DNA of 64,000 nt from contig JAFZKB010000002.1 in the NCBI GenBank assembly GCA_017551865.1, forward strand, positions 62,001 through 126,000. Direction: 5' to 3'. The position numbers were made by a program, and so were the translations under genes. Each line of letters begins with the position of its first letter. Within the stretch, counting starts at the first letter, position 1. The notes under the pieces were generated by a model. It saw only the letters and a list, made by a program, of their open reading frames with translations, did not search any database and was not told the DNA's origin. Shown one piece after another: positions 37,801 to 45,598 of this stretch. This stretch comes from Clostridiales bacterium (lineage in GTDB: Bacteria > Bacillota > Clostridia > Saccharofermentanales > Saccharofermentanaceae).

Positions 37801-38710
37801 GAAGGGTCTTTCGGACAACCGAAACTCGATCGACAAGGCTAGAGCACTCGGAAAACCCACGGTCACCTGTATCGTGGCCGGAAGAAATGTCCTTTATAAC
37901 CGGACGGATTACGAATCCTGGGACAGTGTCGTCATGTGCTATCTGCCGGGTTCGGAAGGCAAGGGCATCTCGGATGTTCTCTGCGGCTGCGCGGATTTTA
38001 TAGGAAGACTTCCCGAGCCGTGGTATGGTGCCAGAGGAAAGATCGGTACAGATGAGTATTTGTTCGAGCTCGGTTACGGTCTTTCTTACGGGGAGGGATT
38101 CACTCCGAAAGCAGAGCCTTCGTATATCCCGGATCCGGAAGTATCTGAAGTCGATCCGGCGATGTTCGGGTCCCCTATGGCCGGCACGAATTATCAGCCG
38201 GGCGTGTATTCTGAAGAAGAGAACATGTACATAAATGAATATGCGGACTTTAAGATCCATCTCCCGGACGGATTTGAAAAAGCCGATGACAGCTTTATGG
38301 AGATGGCCATGGCGGATGACCTGGAGGAGTGCTCGACAGAAAAAGATACGGTCCGCCTGAGTTCGATGATCATGGACAGTTATTTTGGTGCTGATGGCCC
38401 GGGCATCGAGATACTTTTCCTGAACCGGAAACTGGCATCTCCGGAAGATTCGGACTACACCGCAGAAGAGTATCTCGATGACACCAGAGAATACACTACC
38501 GGCGTGGTCAGAAAATTCGGTATTACACCGACATACGAGGAAAGGACGAAAGTCACTATCGGTGACAAAGAATACGTACGAGAGATCTGCACGATGTCAG
38601 GGCTCCTCTACTACTGGTATGCACGCGAAGTGGACGATGACGTGATCTGTGTGATCTGGTTCATCACCGATTCCTTCTCTCCCGCATACTGTGAGAAACT
38701 GATAGATTAA
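34808..38710 (+). CDS. Fused esterase and GH3 glycoside hydrolase lipoprotein
   Basis: 1300 residues, one uninterrupted frame. A lipobox ends QCFSGCKK (Cys ~35). An unassigned region (35-240) is followed by an esterase alpha/beta-hydrolase domain (about 250-500) like enterochelin/feruloyl esterases with GHSLGGVFAHYALF (Ser 371) and SHHYQYVQQ supplying a His. The GH3 domain (about 525-1100) has TLEQKVAQMVQPIHY, KHYFGDGNVKYG and GFVMSDSMAI, whose Asp ~790 is the predicted nucleophile; its C-terminal sandwich begins VEKSLVLLKNENNTLPLKEG. The last ~165 residues are a PsbP-like or similar lipoprotein domain. The pairing suggests removal of acyl or feruloyl groups and cleavage of the underlying glycoside on one anchor. 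Start 34808 is uncertain (weak SD); a GTG 21 bases on is possible. Confidence 0.8.
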   Translation: MKGWFFIVQRKKILSLIMTTVILVQCFSGCKKTEKLKNHMTEKELSSIEEGPLTILDEPWKTASKNGSKQDPYGEGVYLEIWEKEDMLTHMKEHPELYSDWTEEEKEEYKETFQPYVNGYIVDGRNYGCMVAICLDKEDSYGWYYVLENGALESRRIQDYEDLKKILPDLMKEYQKKEYENAYISDHFDPKLAEEDILRAFSSLDEKTYQELPIGTTNERRAETMIRDREESDEKAWDFEKELVSPFRNQIREYHFYDEELDRKFVVHVALPKGSEKEDKALPALLLTDAVWRFNDIASLLSEMEEGRAQPQILISVGQDYSICNSDNEERSAIFCEGKEKFLDFLTDNLMPYLGEKYKIDYGRSTLFGHSLGGVFAHYALFKSDSYSNQPFGAYIIGSPAFWSPYSRNMGDYTDLLSDYGYFDRNKKIGKKVYITAGNQEDEDYAEYFEDGDSTTESVRHLQERINSHCEEGSPMAVMKFYESHHYQYVQQMLIEYVDGNISSSETQESSSVPAPTYEYKYQMYATMTPEEIVSTLTLEQKVAQMVQPIHYALLTDEEEPIKKYGYGSIYADEGAATAEEWRELLDSFQKQAIESEAGIPYLVAQDDVHGVGYCINSVIFPHNIGVGAANDEELAYQLGRITADEAKLCHNLWNLYPCVAQSNDPRWGRNYECYSSDLDIITRMSTAYTKGLVDGGVIATAKHYFGDGNVKYGTGEQSDYPRIIDRGDARLSEEQINELLKVYQAQIDAGAKVVMVSYSSLNGTKMHENGDYIWKLKDEMGLEGFVMSDSMAIQNTSPETFDEQVISAINCGIDLLMEGLRYDDARRIIIDAVNSGKITMERIDDAVTRIIKVKKEAGVFDDPFCENIKTEQEDVGSPEYRAVAEKLVEKSLVLLKNENNTLPLKEGTKVYVMGPAANNPRAQCGGWTMGWNQSPTKNIAGVTTILEAFVRYAKDYGIEVITDSKEAENADVVLLCVGEDAYAEWFGDTDDLDLCGMKGLSDNRNSIDKARALGKPTVTCIVAGRNVLYNRTDYESWDSVVMCYLPGSEGKGISDVLCGCADFIGRLPEPWYGARGKIGTDEYLFELGYGLSYGEGFTPKAEPSYIPDPEVSEVDPAMFGSPMAGTNYQPGVYSEEENMYINEYADFKIHLPDGFEKADDSFMEMAMADDLEECSTEKDTVRLSSMIMDSYFGADGPGIEILFLNRKLASPEDSDYTAEEYLDDTREYTTGVVRKFGITPTYEERTKVTIGDKEYVREICTMSGLLYYWYAREVDDDVICVIWFITDSFSPAYCEKLID

Positions 38711-38730
38711 AATCTACTCTACAAAAAAAG

Positions 38731-38763
38731 AGAGCCGTCCCGAACATCCGGGACGGCTCTTTT
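38731..38763. terminator. Bidirectional intrinsic terminator
   Basis: A 12-bp GC-rich stem AGAGCCGTCCCG/CGGGACGGCTCT with a 6-base loop is flanked by an A-run on the left and a T-rich run on the right. It serves both the GH3 fusion gene (+) and the glycerol-1-phosphate dehydrogenase (-). Confidence 0.92.
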
Positions 38764-38787
38764 CTCTTTGACGGAATGTACCGGTCG

Positions 38788-39843
38788 TTACTTAAGGATC
38801 GCTTTGAGCTTCGGATCTTCTGCGATCAGTTTCTTCGCGAGCTCTCTGTATTTTTCTTCATGCAGATAGGTGTGTCTGTGGGGCTTGATCTGCGGAGCCA
38901 TATCGATGGCGTCGCAGTAATCCTGCGCCTTCAGGTCAAGAGTCGCGCAGAAGTCCCAGAAGCCGGTCTTGGTGAAGACGGTATCGATCCTCTGGTAACG
39001 GTGATCACAGATCTTGCACATGATGTATGTGCTGATGCCAACCTGTACGCCGTGGAGCTGAGGCTTTTCAAGCAGAAGGTCCAGTGCGTGGGAAATCAGG
39101 TGCTCGCTTCCGGAGGTCGGTGCGGAGGATCCGGCGATCTCGTTGGCGATGCCGCTCATGGCCAGAGAATCGAGAAGTTCTTTTAAGAAGAGTTCTTCGT
39201 TGATGGATTCAAACGGGGTGCGGACAAAAGAATTTACCGCTTTCTTGGCGATCATGAAAGCGAAGTCGTTGACCTCGGTATATCCGAGATCTTCTTCGTG
39301 CTGCCAGTCGTAGGTCGAGGAGATCTTCGCGACCATGTCGCCGACGCCGGAATAAAGGAAGCGGACAGGGGCGCTCTTGATCACGTCCGTATCTACAAGG
39401 ATGCCGAAGGCAAGCTTGGCCGGAAGAGATCTTCTGTGCCCGCCGATCGTGAGCGAGGCGCTCGAACTGGAAAAGCCATCCGACGAGGAACTTGTCGGTA
39501 CGCTGATAAAGGGGATCTGAAGAATGAATCCGATGTATTTGGCGGCATCGATCACCTTGCCGCCGCCCATGCCGACGATCGCTTTCGTCTTGTTCGGGAT
39601 CTGAAATGCGAGGTCCGTGATGTCGTTAAAATCCACGGTATCCATCTCCTGATGGTGCAGGATCGTGACGCCTGCTTCCTCACAGGATTTAAAAACGGTT
39701 TCGCCGAACATGTCGATCAGGCCGTTTCCGAAAAGGATGGTCACTTCCGTAAGATCCGCCTCTTTTAAGTATGTGCCGATCCGGCCGGTGACGCCTTTTT
39801 CGATCTTCAGAATAGAGGGGATATTGATGTGATTCTTGTTCAT
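38788..39843 (-). CDS. sn-Glycerol-1-phosphate dehydrogenase family
   Basis: A 351-residue enzyme of the EgsA/AraM branch of the iron/metal-dependent alcohol dehydrogenase fold, which reduces dihydroxyacetone phosphate to sn-glycerol-1-phosphate. The nucleotide-binding loop GMGGGKVIDAAKYIGF, the TSSSSDGFSSSSASL substrate loop and later metal ligands (an Asp near GDMVAK, His in GSEHLISHALD and HGVQVG) are present. In Bacillus the product feeds heptaprenylglyceryl phosphate made by PcrB; in archaea it makes the lipid backbone. No pcrB-like gene is in the window. It is the second gene of a pair, starting at the 1-base overlap (TAATG) with the upstream HAD gene. Confidence 0.88.
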   Translation of the reverse strand: MNKNHINIPSILKIEKGVTGRIGTYLKEADLTEVTILFGNGLIDMFGETVFKSCEEAGVTILHHQEMDTVDFNDITDLAFQIPNKTKAIVGMGGGKVIDAAKYIGFILQIPFISVPTSSSSDGFSSSSASLTIGGHRRSLPAKLAFGILVDTDVIKSAPVRFLYSGVGDMVAKISSTYDWQHEEDLGYTEVNDFAFMIAKKAVNSFVRTPFESINEELFLKELLDSLAMSGIANEIAGSSAPTSGSEHLISHALDLLLEKPQLHGVQVGISTYIMCKICDHRYQRIDTVFTKTGFWDFCATLDLKAQDYCDAIDMAPQIKPHRHTYLHEEKYRELAKKLIAEDPKLKAILK

Positions 39844-40499
39844 TAGATGACCTCCTTGATGACTGTCCTTAAATCGCTGAACTTACTGATCTTCGGCACC
39901 GGAACGTCGATCGTTCCGAAGCCGTAGGCGGCGTGGATAAACGGGAATCCCGCCTTGGTGGTGGCATCGTAATCGCTCTGGATATCGCCTACATAACATG
40001 CGGATGTCAGGCCGTTCCTCTCAGCAAGGAGACGGATATTCTCATCCTTCTGGAGGCAGTTATTGCCGTAGCACTCAATGTCTTCGATGAGGCAGGAAGG
40101 ATCTCCCCACGGAATCTTGAAGAATTCGAGGAAAGCCTCGACATACCCGGCCTGGCAGTTGCTGACGATATAAAGATGGTAGCCGTCCTTTTTGAGCTTT
40201 TCCCATGTCTTGATGACATCCGGATAAAGCGTACCGCCGTGCTCTCTTAAATATTCGATCTCATATTTTTCGCAGGAGTCACGGAGCGCATTTCGCTGCT
40301 TGCCCTTTTTCGTATACGTAAAAAGCATATCCGCGATGACGTCCATCGGCTTTCCCATGACGCTCTTAATGTCGTCCTGGGTCACGATTTTATCAAAACC
40401 TGCTTCCTGAACTTTTACCGTCCACGATCTGGCAACATTCTCGGAACTGTCCCAGACTGTGCCGTCCATATCAAATATGATCCCTTTTTTCTCTTTCAT
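39843..40499 (-). CDS. HAD-family hydrolase (phosphoglycolate phosphatase-like)
   Basis: 218 residues. HAD motif I IIFDMDGTVWDS, a helical cap (25-90), motif II YIVSNCQAG, the conserved Lys region and motif IV YVGDIQSDYDA are intact. It is translationally coupled to the glycerol-1-phosphate dehydrogenase, so a role in dephosphorylating G1P or a related triose or glycerol phosphate is a reasonable inference. Generic phosphoglycolate repair is the alternative. AAGGAAC-type SD precedes the ATG. Confidence 0.83.
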   Translation of the reverse strand: MKEKKGIIFDMDGTVWDSSENVARSWTVKVQEAGFDKIVTQDDIKSVMGKPMDVIADMLFTYTKKGKQRNALRDSCEKYEIEYLREHGGTLYPDVIKTWEKLKKDGYHLYIVSNCQAGYVEAFLEFFKIPWGDPSCLIEDIECYGNNCLQKDENIRLLAERNGLTSACYVGDIQSDYDATTKAGFPFIHAAYGFGTIDVPVPKISKFSDLRTVIKEVI

Positions 40500-40545
40500 T
40501 GTTCCTTCTCCTGAACATTTTCCTCATTTTATCATTGAAGAAAAT

Positions 40546-40580
40546 AAGAGACAACAAACACCAGGTGCCTGTTGCCTCTT
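40546..40580 (-). terminator. Terminator of the GNAT gene (minus strand)
   Basis: Read on the minus strand, AAGAGGCAACAGGCACC pairs along its whole length with GGTGTTTGTTGTCTCTT using G:U pairs, followed by ATTTTC. The wobble pairs exist only on the minus strand, so it points to the GNAT gene upstream. Confidence 0.75.
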
Positions 40581-40611
40581 CATGGCAATGAAAGTGCGTA
40601 TTTTCAGTTGT

Positions 40612-41163
40612 TTACAGCTTTCGCATCATCAGGATCTCATCAAGAGATCGTCCGTCTTTGGTGTGCATCGCATTCGGGCGTCTTCCATACTCGACAAAAC
40701 CCATCTTCTTATAAAGCGCGATCCCGCGTTCGTTCCCGTCGACGACTTCAAGTTCGACCTGCTCGATATCGCCTCTTTCTTTCGCGATGCGGAGCATCTC
40801 CGAAAACATGAATGAGCCGATCCCGAGATTCCAGAATTCCTGCAAAAGGGCGATCGCCACGAAGGCGCGGTGATGCATCTTCATGCGGTCATTCATCATG
40901 AGATGACAGTTGCCTGCGACTTTTCCGTCCACCGTGCAGGTGAGGAAGGCATCGTTTTCCGATTCCTTCATTTCAGCGATCAGTTTGATCTCACTTTCGA
41001 GGGTGTAGCGTTCACACTCTTCCGGATAGCGAATCACAAAGTCTGTCTCACCGGAGCTTTTCACAAGGTAATCAATAAGGCCCTGTGCGTCCTGCTCTTC
41101 CGGGTTCTTAAGGATCGCCGTGCGGCCGTCTCTCAGTTTGAATTCAACCGGTTCATAATGCAT
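40612..41163 (-). CDS. GNAT-family N-acetyltransferase
   Basis: 183 residues from the ATG that has GGGAG seven bases upstream (MHYEPVEFKL); longer starts lack support. The GNAT fold is seen as beta-strands and the acetyl-CoA loop region LQEFWNLGIGSFMFSEML (Q/RxxGxG/A-like, partly degenerate). VELEVVDGNERGIALYKKMGFVEYGRRP is the hallmark C-terminal motif. The N-terminal half resembles RimI/YhhY-type acetyltransferases; the acceptor is unknown. Confidence 0.85.
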   Translation of the reverse strand: MHYEPVEFKLRDGRTAILKNPEEQDAQGLIDYLVKSSGETDFVIRYPEECERYTLESEIKLIAEMKESENDAFLTCTVDGKVAGNCHLMMNDRMKMHHRAFVAIALLQEFWNLGIGSFMFSEMLRIAKERGDIEQVELEVVDGNERGIALYKKMGFVEYGRRPNAMHTKDGRSLDEILMMRKL

Positions 41164-41376
41164 AATCATTCTCCCTTTTTCCCTTTTCACCATTTTAGCA
41201 TCAGGGGGGTAAGGAGGACAATAAACCGCCGATATAAGCGGGGGGAGCAGATCTTTTCGGAAAGAAAGTGACAAATCCTTTATCAAATCTTAACTTTCAC
41301 TTTCTGAAACTTTGCGATATATTTAGAAATGTTGTTTAAACTACATGGGAAACTAAGAAGCAGAGGAGAAAGTATT

Positions 41377-42144
41377 ATGCATACGCTAGAAGCTAAGAAC
41401 CTAAGCAAGTCATTTACGCTTAGCGAGAGGCAGAGACGTGCACAGGATCTTCCTGACAGAAAAAAGATCGCGGTAGACGAGATCAGTTTTACCGCGCATT
41501 CCGGTGAGGTATTCGGACTTCTGGGACCAAATGGTGCAGGTAAGACCACAACGATGAGAATGCTGGCGACGCTGATCAAGCCGGACAAGGGGGAAGTCCT
41601 TTACGATGGTAAAAGCATCAAGGAGGATCCGATCGCCATCAAGAATAAATTCGCATTTATGACCACAGATCTGCAGCTGGACAAGAAGTCCACGGCGAAC
41701 GACATGTTCGATTATTTTGCAGGACTGTATCACGTTCCGAAGGAAAAAGCAGAGCAGAGAAAGAAGGAGCTGTTTTCCACATTCGGTGTCGACTCTTTTG
41801 CCGACACGAAGATCAGCAAGCTCTCTCAGGGAATGAAGCAGAAGGTCTCACTGGCCGTTTCTGTAATTCACGACCCGGATTTCATCATCCTGGATGAGCC
41901 GACAAACGGACTGGATATCATCGCATCCCGCGACGTCCGCGACTTTATCCTGCGCATGAAAGAAGAAGGAAAATGCATGATCATATCCACCCATCTTTTC
42001 GATCTGGTCGAGAAGATCTGTGACCGCGCGGCCATGATCGTCAACGGAAAGATCGTCGTCAATGACACACTGCCGAACCTGATGCAGGGAAGATCTCTTG
42101 AGGACTCTTTCTACGACATCTACAAGCAGTACCAGAACAAGTAA
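41377..42144 (+). CDS. ABC transporter ATP-binding protein (NatA-like)
   Basis: 255 residues from the ATG preceded by GAGGAG. Walker A GPNGAGKTT (50-58), signature LSQGMKQKVS, Walker B FIILDEPTNGLD and H-loop ISTHLFDLVEK are intact. The TTDLQLDKKSTANDMFDYFAGLY segment makes it a close relative of the ATPase at 5338-6072. A Ser/Arg/Gln insert near residues 16-30 (LSERQRRAQDLPDRKK) is unlike that paralogue and is typical of NatA of sodium exporters. It forms a two-gene operon with the next gene. Confidence 0.9.
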   Translation: MHTLEAKNLSKSFTLSERQRRAQDLPDRKKIAVDEISFTAHSGEVFGLLGPNGAGKTTTMRMLATLIKPDKGEVLYDGKSIKEDPIAIKNKFAFMTTDLQLDKKSTANDMFDYFAGLYHVPKEKAEQRKKELFSTFGVDSFADTKISKLSQGMKQKVSLAVSVIHDPDFIILDEPTNGLDIIASRDVRDFILRMKEEGKCMIISTHLFDLVEKICDRAAMIVNGKIVVNDTLPNLMQGRSLEDSFYDIYKQYQNK

Positions 42145-42180
42145 GGAAAGACGATTTCGAAAGTTAGGTGAAATAAGATT

Positions 42181-43323
42181 ATGTTTAAAGATATTTCCAC
42201 AGTTTATAAGAAAGAGATCAGATCGATCCTCAAGGATAAGACGATCCTTCTGATGTGTCTTCTTCTTCCGTTTGCCATCATGTTCATGGAAGGCTATCTC
42301 ATGACGGCCATGAACGATACAGAAGAGAAGGAAACAACATATAACGCATATTACATGAACGCACCGCAGGATCTGACTGCAGGACTCAAAGCAATCGGTT
42401 TCTCGGATGAGAAGGTTGAAAAGGATGACTGCATCGACCGCATCAAGAGCAAGGATGCGAAGATGCTTCTAATCTTCCCAGAAAATTTCGCCATCGATCC
42501 GGAAGGCGCAAATGTTCCGAACATCGAGATCTACTACAACTCTTCGGACAACGATTCCCTGAGACTTCGCGAGAAGATCTCCGTACTTCTTGATACGCTC
42601 CGTCCGGAGGTATTCACGATCAATGCGGATACAAGTATCACATACGACCTCGGTGACGAGGACTATATGGCCAAGAACCTGATCGCCAGCATGGTGCCGG
42701 GTCTCCTGGTTATGACGATCATCTACGGCATCATGGCTCTCGCCAGCAACATCATCGCCGGCGACAAGGAGAGCAACTTCTTAAATACCGTGCTCATCAC
42801 ACCGGTTAGAAGAAGTAGCGTTGCTATCGGTAAAGCACTTGCCGTCATGACGGCCGCAGGCACCAGTGCGATCTCCGCATTCGCCGGTCTTGCCTACCTC
42901 ATGTCGAAGTTCAATGAGATGCTCGGCGAACATGGCGTATCCTACGCGACCAAAGACTATATCCTGACCTTCGCCGTCATCCTCTGTGAAGCTTTTGCAC
43001 TTGTGGGTCTGATCCTGATCATCTCCACGCTGGCAAAGACCGCACGTCAGGCACAGACACTTTCCGTCATCCCGATCATGATACTGTTCCTCGGATCTTT
43101 CCTGACCTCAAATGACGGCATGCAGTCCCTGCTCGCCAAGGTCGGATTTAAGAACTATCTGATCCCGATGTGGAACGCTTCATATCTGACGAAGAACATT
43201 CTACTTTCCGGTGTATCCACGACCGATATCCTGATCACCTGTGCAATCAACATCGTATTCGGTATCTTCTGCCTGGGTGTAGTCAGTGTACTGTTCAATA
43301 ACGAGAAGATCGTTAACGAGTAA
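42181..43323 (+). CDS. ABC-2 type permease (NatB-like)
   Basis: 380 residues. TM1 lies near 20-38, followed by an extracytoplasmic domain of ~130 residues and six TMs to the C-terminus with ASNIIAGDKESNFLNTVLITPV, the family's cytoplasmic coupling motif (compare INAIAGDKERGTF in the permease at 6075). With the preceding ATPase it should be a NatAB-like exporter of ions or small drugs. The 36-bp gap after the ATPase contains a weak purine-rich SD only. Confidence 0.87.
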   Translation: MFKDISTVYKKEIRSILKDKTILLMCLLLPFAIMFMEGYLMTAMNDTEEKETTYNAYYMNAPQDLTAGLKAIGFSDEKVEKDDCIDRIKSKDAKMLLIFPENFAIDPEGANVPNIEIYYNSSDNDSLRLREKISVLLDTLRPEVFTINADTSITYDLGDEDYMAKNLIASMVPGLLVMTIIYGIMALASNIIAGDKESNFLNTVLITPVRRSSVAIGKALAVMTAAGTSAISAFAGLAYLMSKFNEMLGEHGVSYATKDYILTFAVILCEAFALVGLILIISTLAKTARQAQTLSVIPIMILFLGSFLTSNDGMQSLLAKVGFKNYLIPMWNASYLTKNILLSGVSTTDILITCAINIVFGIFCLGVVSVLFNNEKIVNE

Positions 43324-43347
43324 TAATATAAAACCATAGTTTCAACT

Positions 43348-43386
43348 GAGGCGGGCTTTTGTGAAGAGTCCGCCTCTTTTTTCATT
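43348..43386 (+). terminator. Intrinsic terminator of the NatAB-like operon
   Basis: GAGGCGG-gc..gt-CCGCCTC forms a GC-rich stem followed by TTTTTTCATTTTTT. Confidence 0.92.
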
Positions 43387-43523
43387 TTTTCAAAACCGGT
43401 TTGCAACAAAACGAAAAGTCGTCTCGTCATATATGCAGAATGATCTTGCGATTGTTCCGCCATTTTAATGCGAAACACTTATTTGCGAAGTTGAAAAACT
43501 TTGGAAAAGAGAGGAAAAAGATA

Positions 43524-44858
43524 ATGAAAATGAGAGTAGCCGCATTATTGATCGCGTCCGTAATTATGTCTATGGCGGCAGGATGCACAGGGAAAAAGGA
43601 TACTAAGAATTCTTCCAAGAAAAACACGAAGAGAGAAGATCCGGTCAGCGAATTGACACTGGATGTTCCCACGGTAAAGAGAGAGAACGGAAAACAGGCG
43701 GTTTTCGAACTGGCTGCGTCATCCGAAAAAAAGATGACGGAAGAGGAGTTGAAAAAGGCTTATTCCGAATTCATTTTCGGACTTATGAAAAACTGTGCAG
43801 AAGATGCTCAGGGCGAGAATGTTCTGATCTCATCTGATTCGATTCTTTTCGCGCTGGAGATGGCCGCATCCGGAGCTGACGGTGATACACTTACCCAGAT
43901 GATGAATATGATGGTGCCGGGAGCAGGTAACGATCAGGCTTTCCGTTTCGGTGTCGAACGCATGAATTCTCTGAAGAACAATTCACTTCAGGTGGCTAAC
44001 TCCGTCTGGCTCAACGAGGCAAAGAACGATCACGTCTATAAAGACTATCTCGATTATGTAAGAAAGAATTTCGACGCAGGTGTGTCGGTCCTTCCTTTTA
44101 ATCAAAGCGGAGTCGATGCGATCAATCAGTGGGTCGAAGAAAAAACGAAAGACAGGATCCATAATCTGATCAATCAGCTGGATGCCGAAAGCCTGATGGT
44201 CCTTGTCAATGCCATCACTTTCGACGGCAAATGGAAGACCGGATACGAAGATTACCAGGTCATCACTGACGTATTTACCAACGGCAAGGGAGAAAGAGCC
44301 ACCCGGACATTCCTTTCCTCGACAGAGTCCCTGTATCTTTCTAACAGTGAGGCACAAGGCTTTCTCAAAGAATACGATGACGGAAAGTATGCCTTTATGA
44401 CGATCCTCCCGAACGATGAATCGATCGATATCAACGCATTCATGGCAGATATGACAGCTGATGAGTACTGGGAATTCTGGGAAAGCAAGGATGCTTCAAG
44501 TGACGTTTATAGCATGATGCCGGAGTTTAAAGCGGAGTATGGTGTCTCGCTTCCGGACATTCTGAAGAAAATGGGGATGACCGATGCTTTTGACTCAGAA
44601 AAAGCGGACTTCTCCAATATGGCCAAGACTCATCCCTATATCACCGATGTGATCCACAAGACTTTCATCGAAGTCGACAGAAATGGTACAAAGGCGGCGG
44701 CAGCTACGGCAATAATTGCGGAAGACTCCTGTGCGGAACCGGTAGAAGTCCGTAAGGTCATCTGCAACCGTCCGTATGCATACGCAATCGTCGACATGCA
44801 AACAGGTCTTCCGGTATTCCTCGGAACGGTTGAGAATGTCGGATCAGCAGAGAAATGA
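43524..44858 (+). CDS. Lipoprotein serpin 1 (serine-protease inhibitor family)
   Basis: 444 residues from the ATG with GAGAGG upstream. A signal peptide with lipobox (SMAAGCTGKK, Cys ~20), a Lys/Ser-rich linker, then a full serpin fold (about 65-440). Recognised parts are NVLISSDSILFALEMAASGADG, NSVWLNEAKND, LMVLVNAITFDGKWK and the hinge NGTKAAAATA, all conserved for inhibitory serpins, and the C-terminal RPYAYAIVDMQTGLPVFLGTVE. Counting 14 residues from the P15 Gly gives Ser-Cys as P1-P1', but the loop is about four residues longer than in antitrypsin, so the scissile bond is uncertain. It should trap extracellular proteases at the cell surface. Confidence 0.92.
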   Translation: MKMRVAALLIASVIMSMAAGCTGKKDTKNSSKKNTKREDPVSELTLDVPTVKRENGKQAVFELAASSEKKMTEEELKKAYSEFIFGLMKNCAEDAQGENVLISSDSILFALEMAASGADGDTLTQMMNMMVPGAGNDQAFRFGVERMNSLKNNSLQVANSVWLNEAKNDHVYKDYLDYVRKNFDAGVSVLPFNQSGVDAINQWVEEKTKDRIHNLINQLDAESLMVLVNAITFDGKWKTGYEDYQVITDVFTNGKGERATRTFLSSTESLYLSNSEAQGFLKEYDDGKYAFMTILPNDESIDINAFMADMTADEYWEFWESKDASSDVYSMMPEFKAEYGVSLPDILKKMGMTDAFDSEKADFSNMAKTHPYITDVIHKTFIEVDRNGTKAAAATAIIAEDSCAEPVEVRKVICNRPYAYAIVDMQTGLPVFLGTVENVGSAEK

Positions 44859-44933
44859 AACTGACCTACTCGTCTGAAGGACGAAATTCGACAGTCTTTT
44901 AATGTGTTGCGCCCTGATGGGAAGCTGCGCCCG

Positions 44934-45021
44934 ACCGTATAAAATCGGAAAATCCAAATCTATACGGCAGTCGGACAAAATCAGTGCCGTATAAAATCGG
45001 ATTTTTCAAAAATATACGGCA
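44934..45021 (-). repeat. Two inverted copies of the 37-bp palindromic unit
   Basis: On the minus strand the units read CTGCCGTAT..ccgatttTATACGGT (44934-44970) and TGCCGTAT..ccgattttATACGGCA (44985-45021). They are spaced by ~51 bp with a 14-base spacer. They match the six-unit array at 57747-58043, in opposite orientation, including the CCGATTT segment inside the loop. They lie between serpin 1 and the convergent desulfoferrodoxin gene. Confidence 0.85.
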
Positions 45022-45023
45022 AA

Positions 45024-45040
45024 TGGCTTCGGAAAAGCCA
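45024..45040 (-). terminator. Weak terminator hairpin of the desulfoferrodoxin gene
   Basis: TGGCTT/AAGCCA with a 5-base loop, followed on the minus strand by TTTG. The stem is short and the T-run poor, so read-through into the palindromic units is plausible. Confidence 0.4.
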
Positions 45041-45071
45041 CCTTGGTTCTCTTGAAGCTATGTTCTGACGG

Positions 45072-45449
45072 TCAGGCGTTGACCCAGAGTCCGTGAAGGT
45101 TACAGTACTCGTAGGCGTTCTTTACTTCCACGGAAGAAAGGATCGGGAATACGGCCTTCGGGTCGTCGCCCGGATGAAGTTCCGCGATCTGGACACCTGC
45201 GGTGGTCTCGAGGATCACAAACTGGATGTAGTGTTCCTCTACCATCGGATGCGCAGTGGATCCGATCGAGACCGTGACCAGATTTCCGTCACGGGTGATG
45301 ACCGGTACATGCTTTTCCACAGATGCATCTACAGAAGAGGGCACAAGGGCTTCCATCTTCTCCCCGCAGCACATCATGGGAACACCGGAATTGACCAGTT
45401 TGATAGCGATATTTCCGCACTTCTTACAACGATAAATAATGATCTCCAT
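45072..45449 (-). CDS. Desulfoferrodoxin / superoxide reductase (2Fe type)
   Basis: 125 residues from the ATG preceded by AAAGGAG. It has the N-terminal desulforedoxin-like Fe(Cys)4 centre (C8xxC11 and C27-C28). The C-terminal catalytic Fe(His)4Cys centre is seen as the His in EKHVPVI, HPMVEEHY, and C-x-x-H in EYCNLHGLW. It reduces superoxide to hydrogen peroxide without producing oxygen, a defence used by strict anaerobes. It lies alone between serpin 1 and the lipoprotein on the other strand. Confidence 0.95.
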   Translation of the reverse strand: MEIIIYRCKKCGNIAIKLVNSGVPMMCCGEKMEALVPSSVDASVEKHVPVITRDGNLVTVSIGSTAHPMVEEHYIQFVILETTAGVQIAELHPGDDPKAVFPILSSVEVKNAYEYCNLHGLWVNA

Positions 45450-45598
45450 GGCACGATCTCCTTTACTGGTTAGATTTATCTGTATTTTAACATACAATAA
45501 GTGCAACAGAACTGTGTATTGCATCGTCTAATATGCAGACCGGCGATCGGGAATAACGAAGATGCCGGGAAGTGAAAGATGGAAAAGAGGCCCATTTT

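Noticed and set aside
34808..38710. Two genes merged by a frameshift or sequencing error
   Set aside because: Both domains are in one uninterrupted frame, with no stop or in-frame SD-ATG between them, and the linker is normal coding sequence.
38776..39186. 136-residue + strand ORF
   Set aside because: It is antisense to the glycerol-1-phosphate dehydrogenase, whose family motifs are clear.
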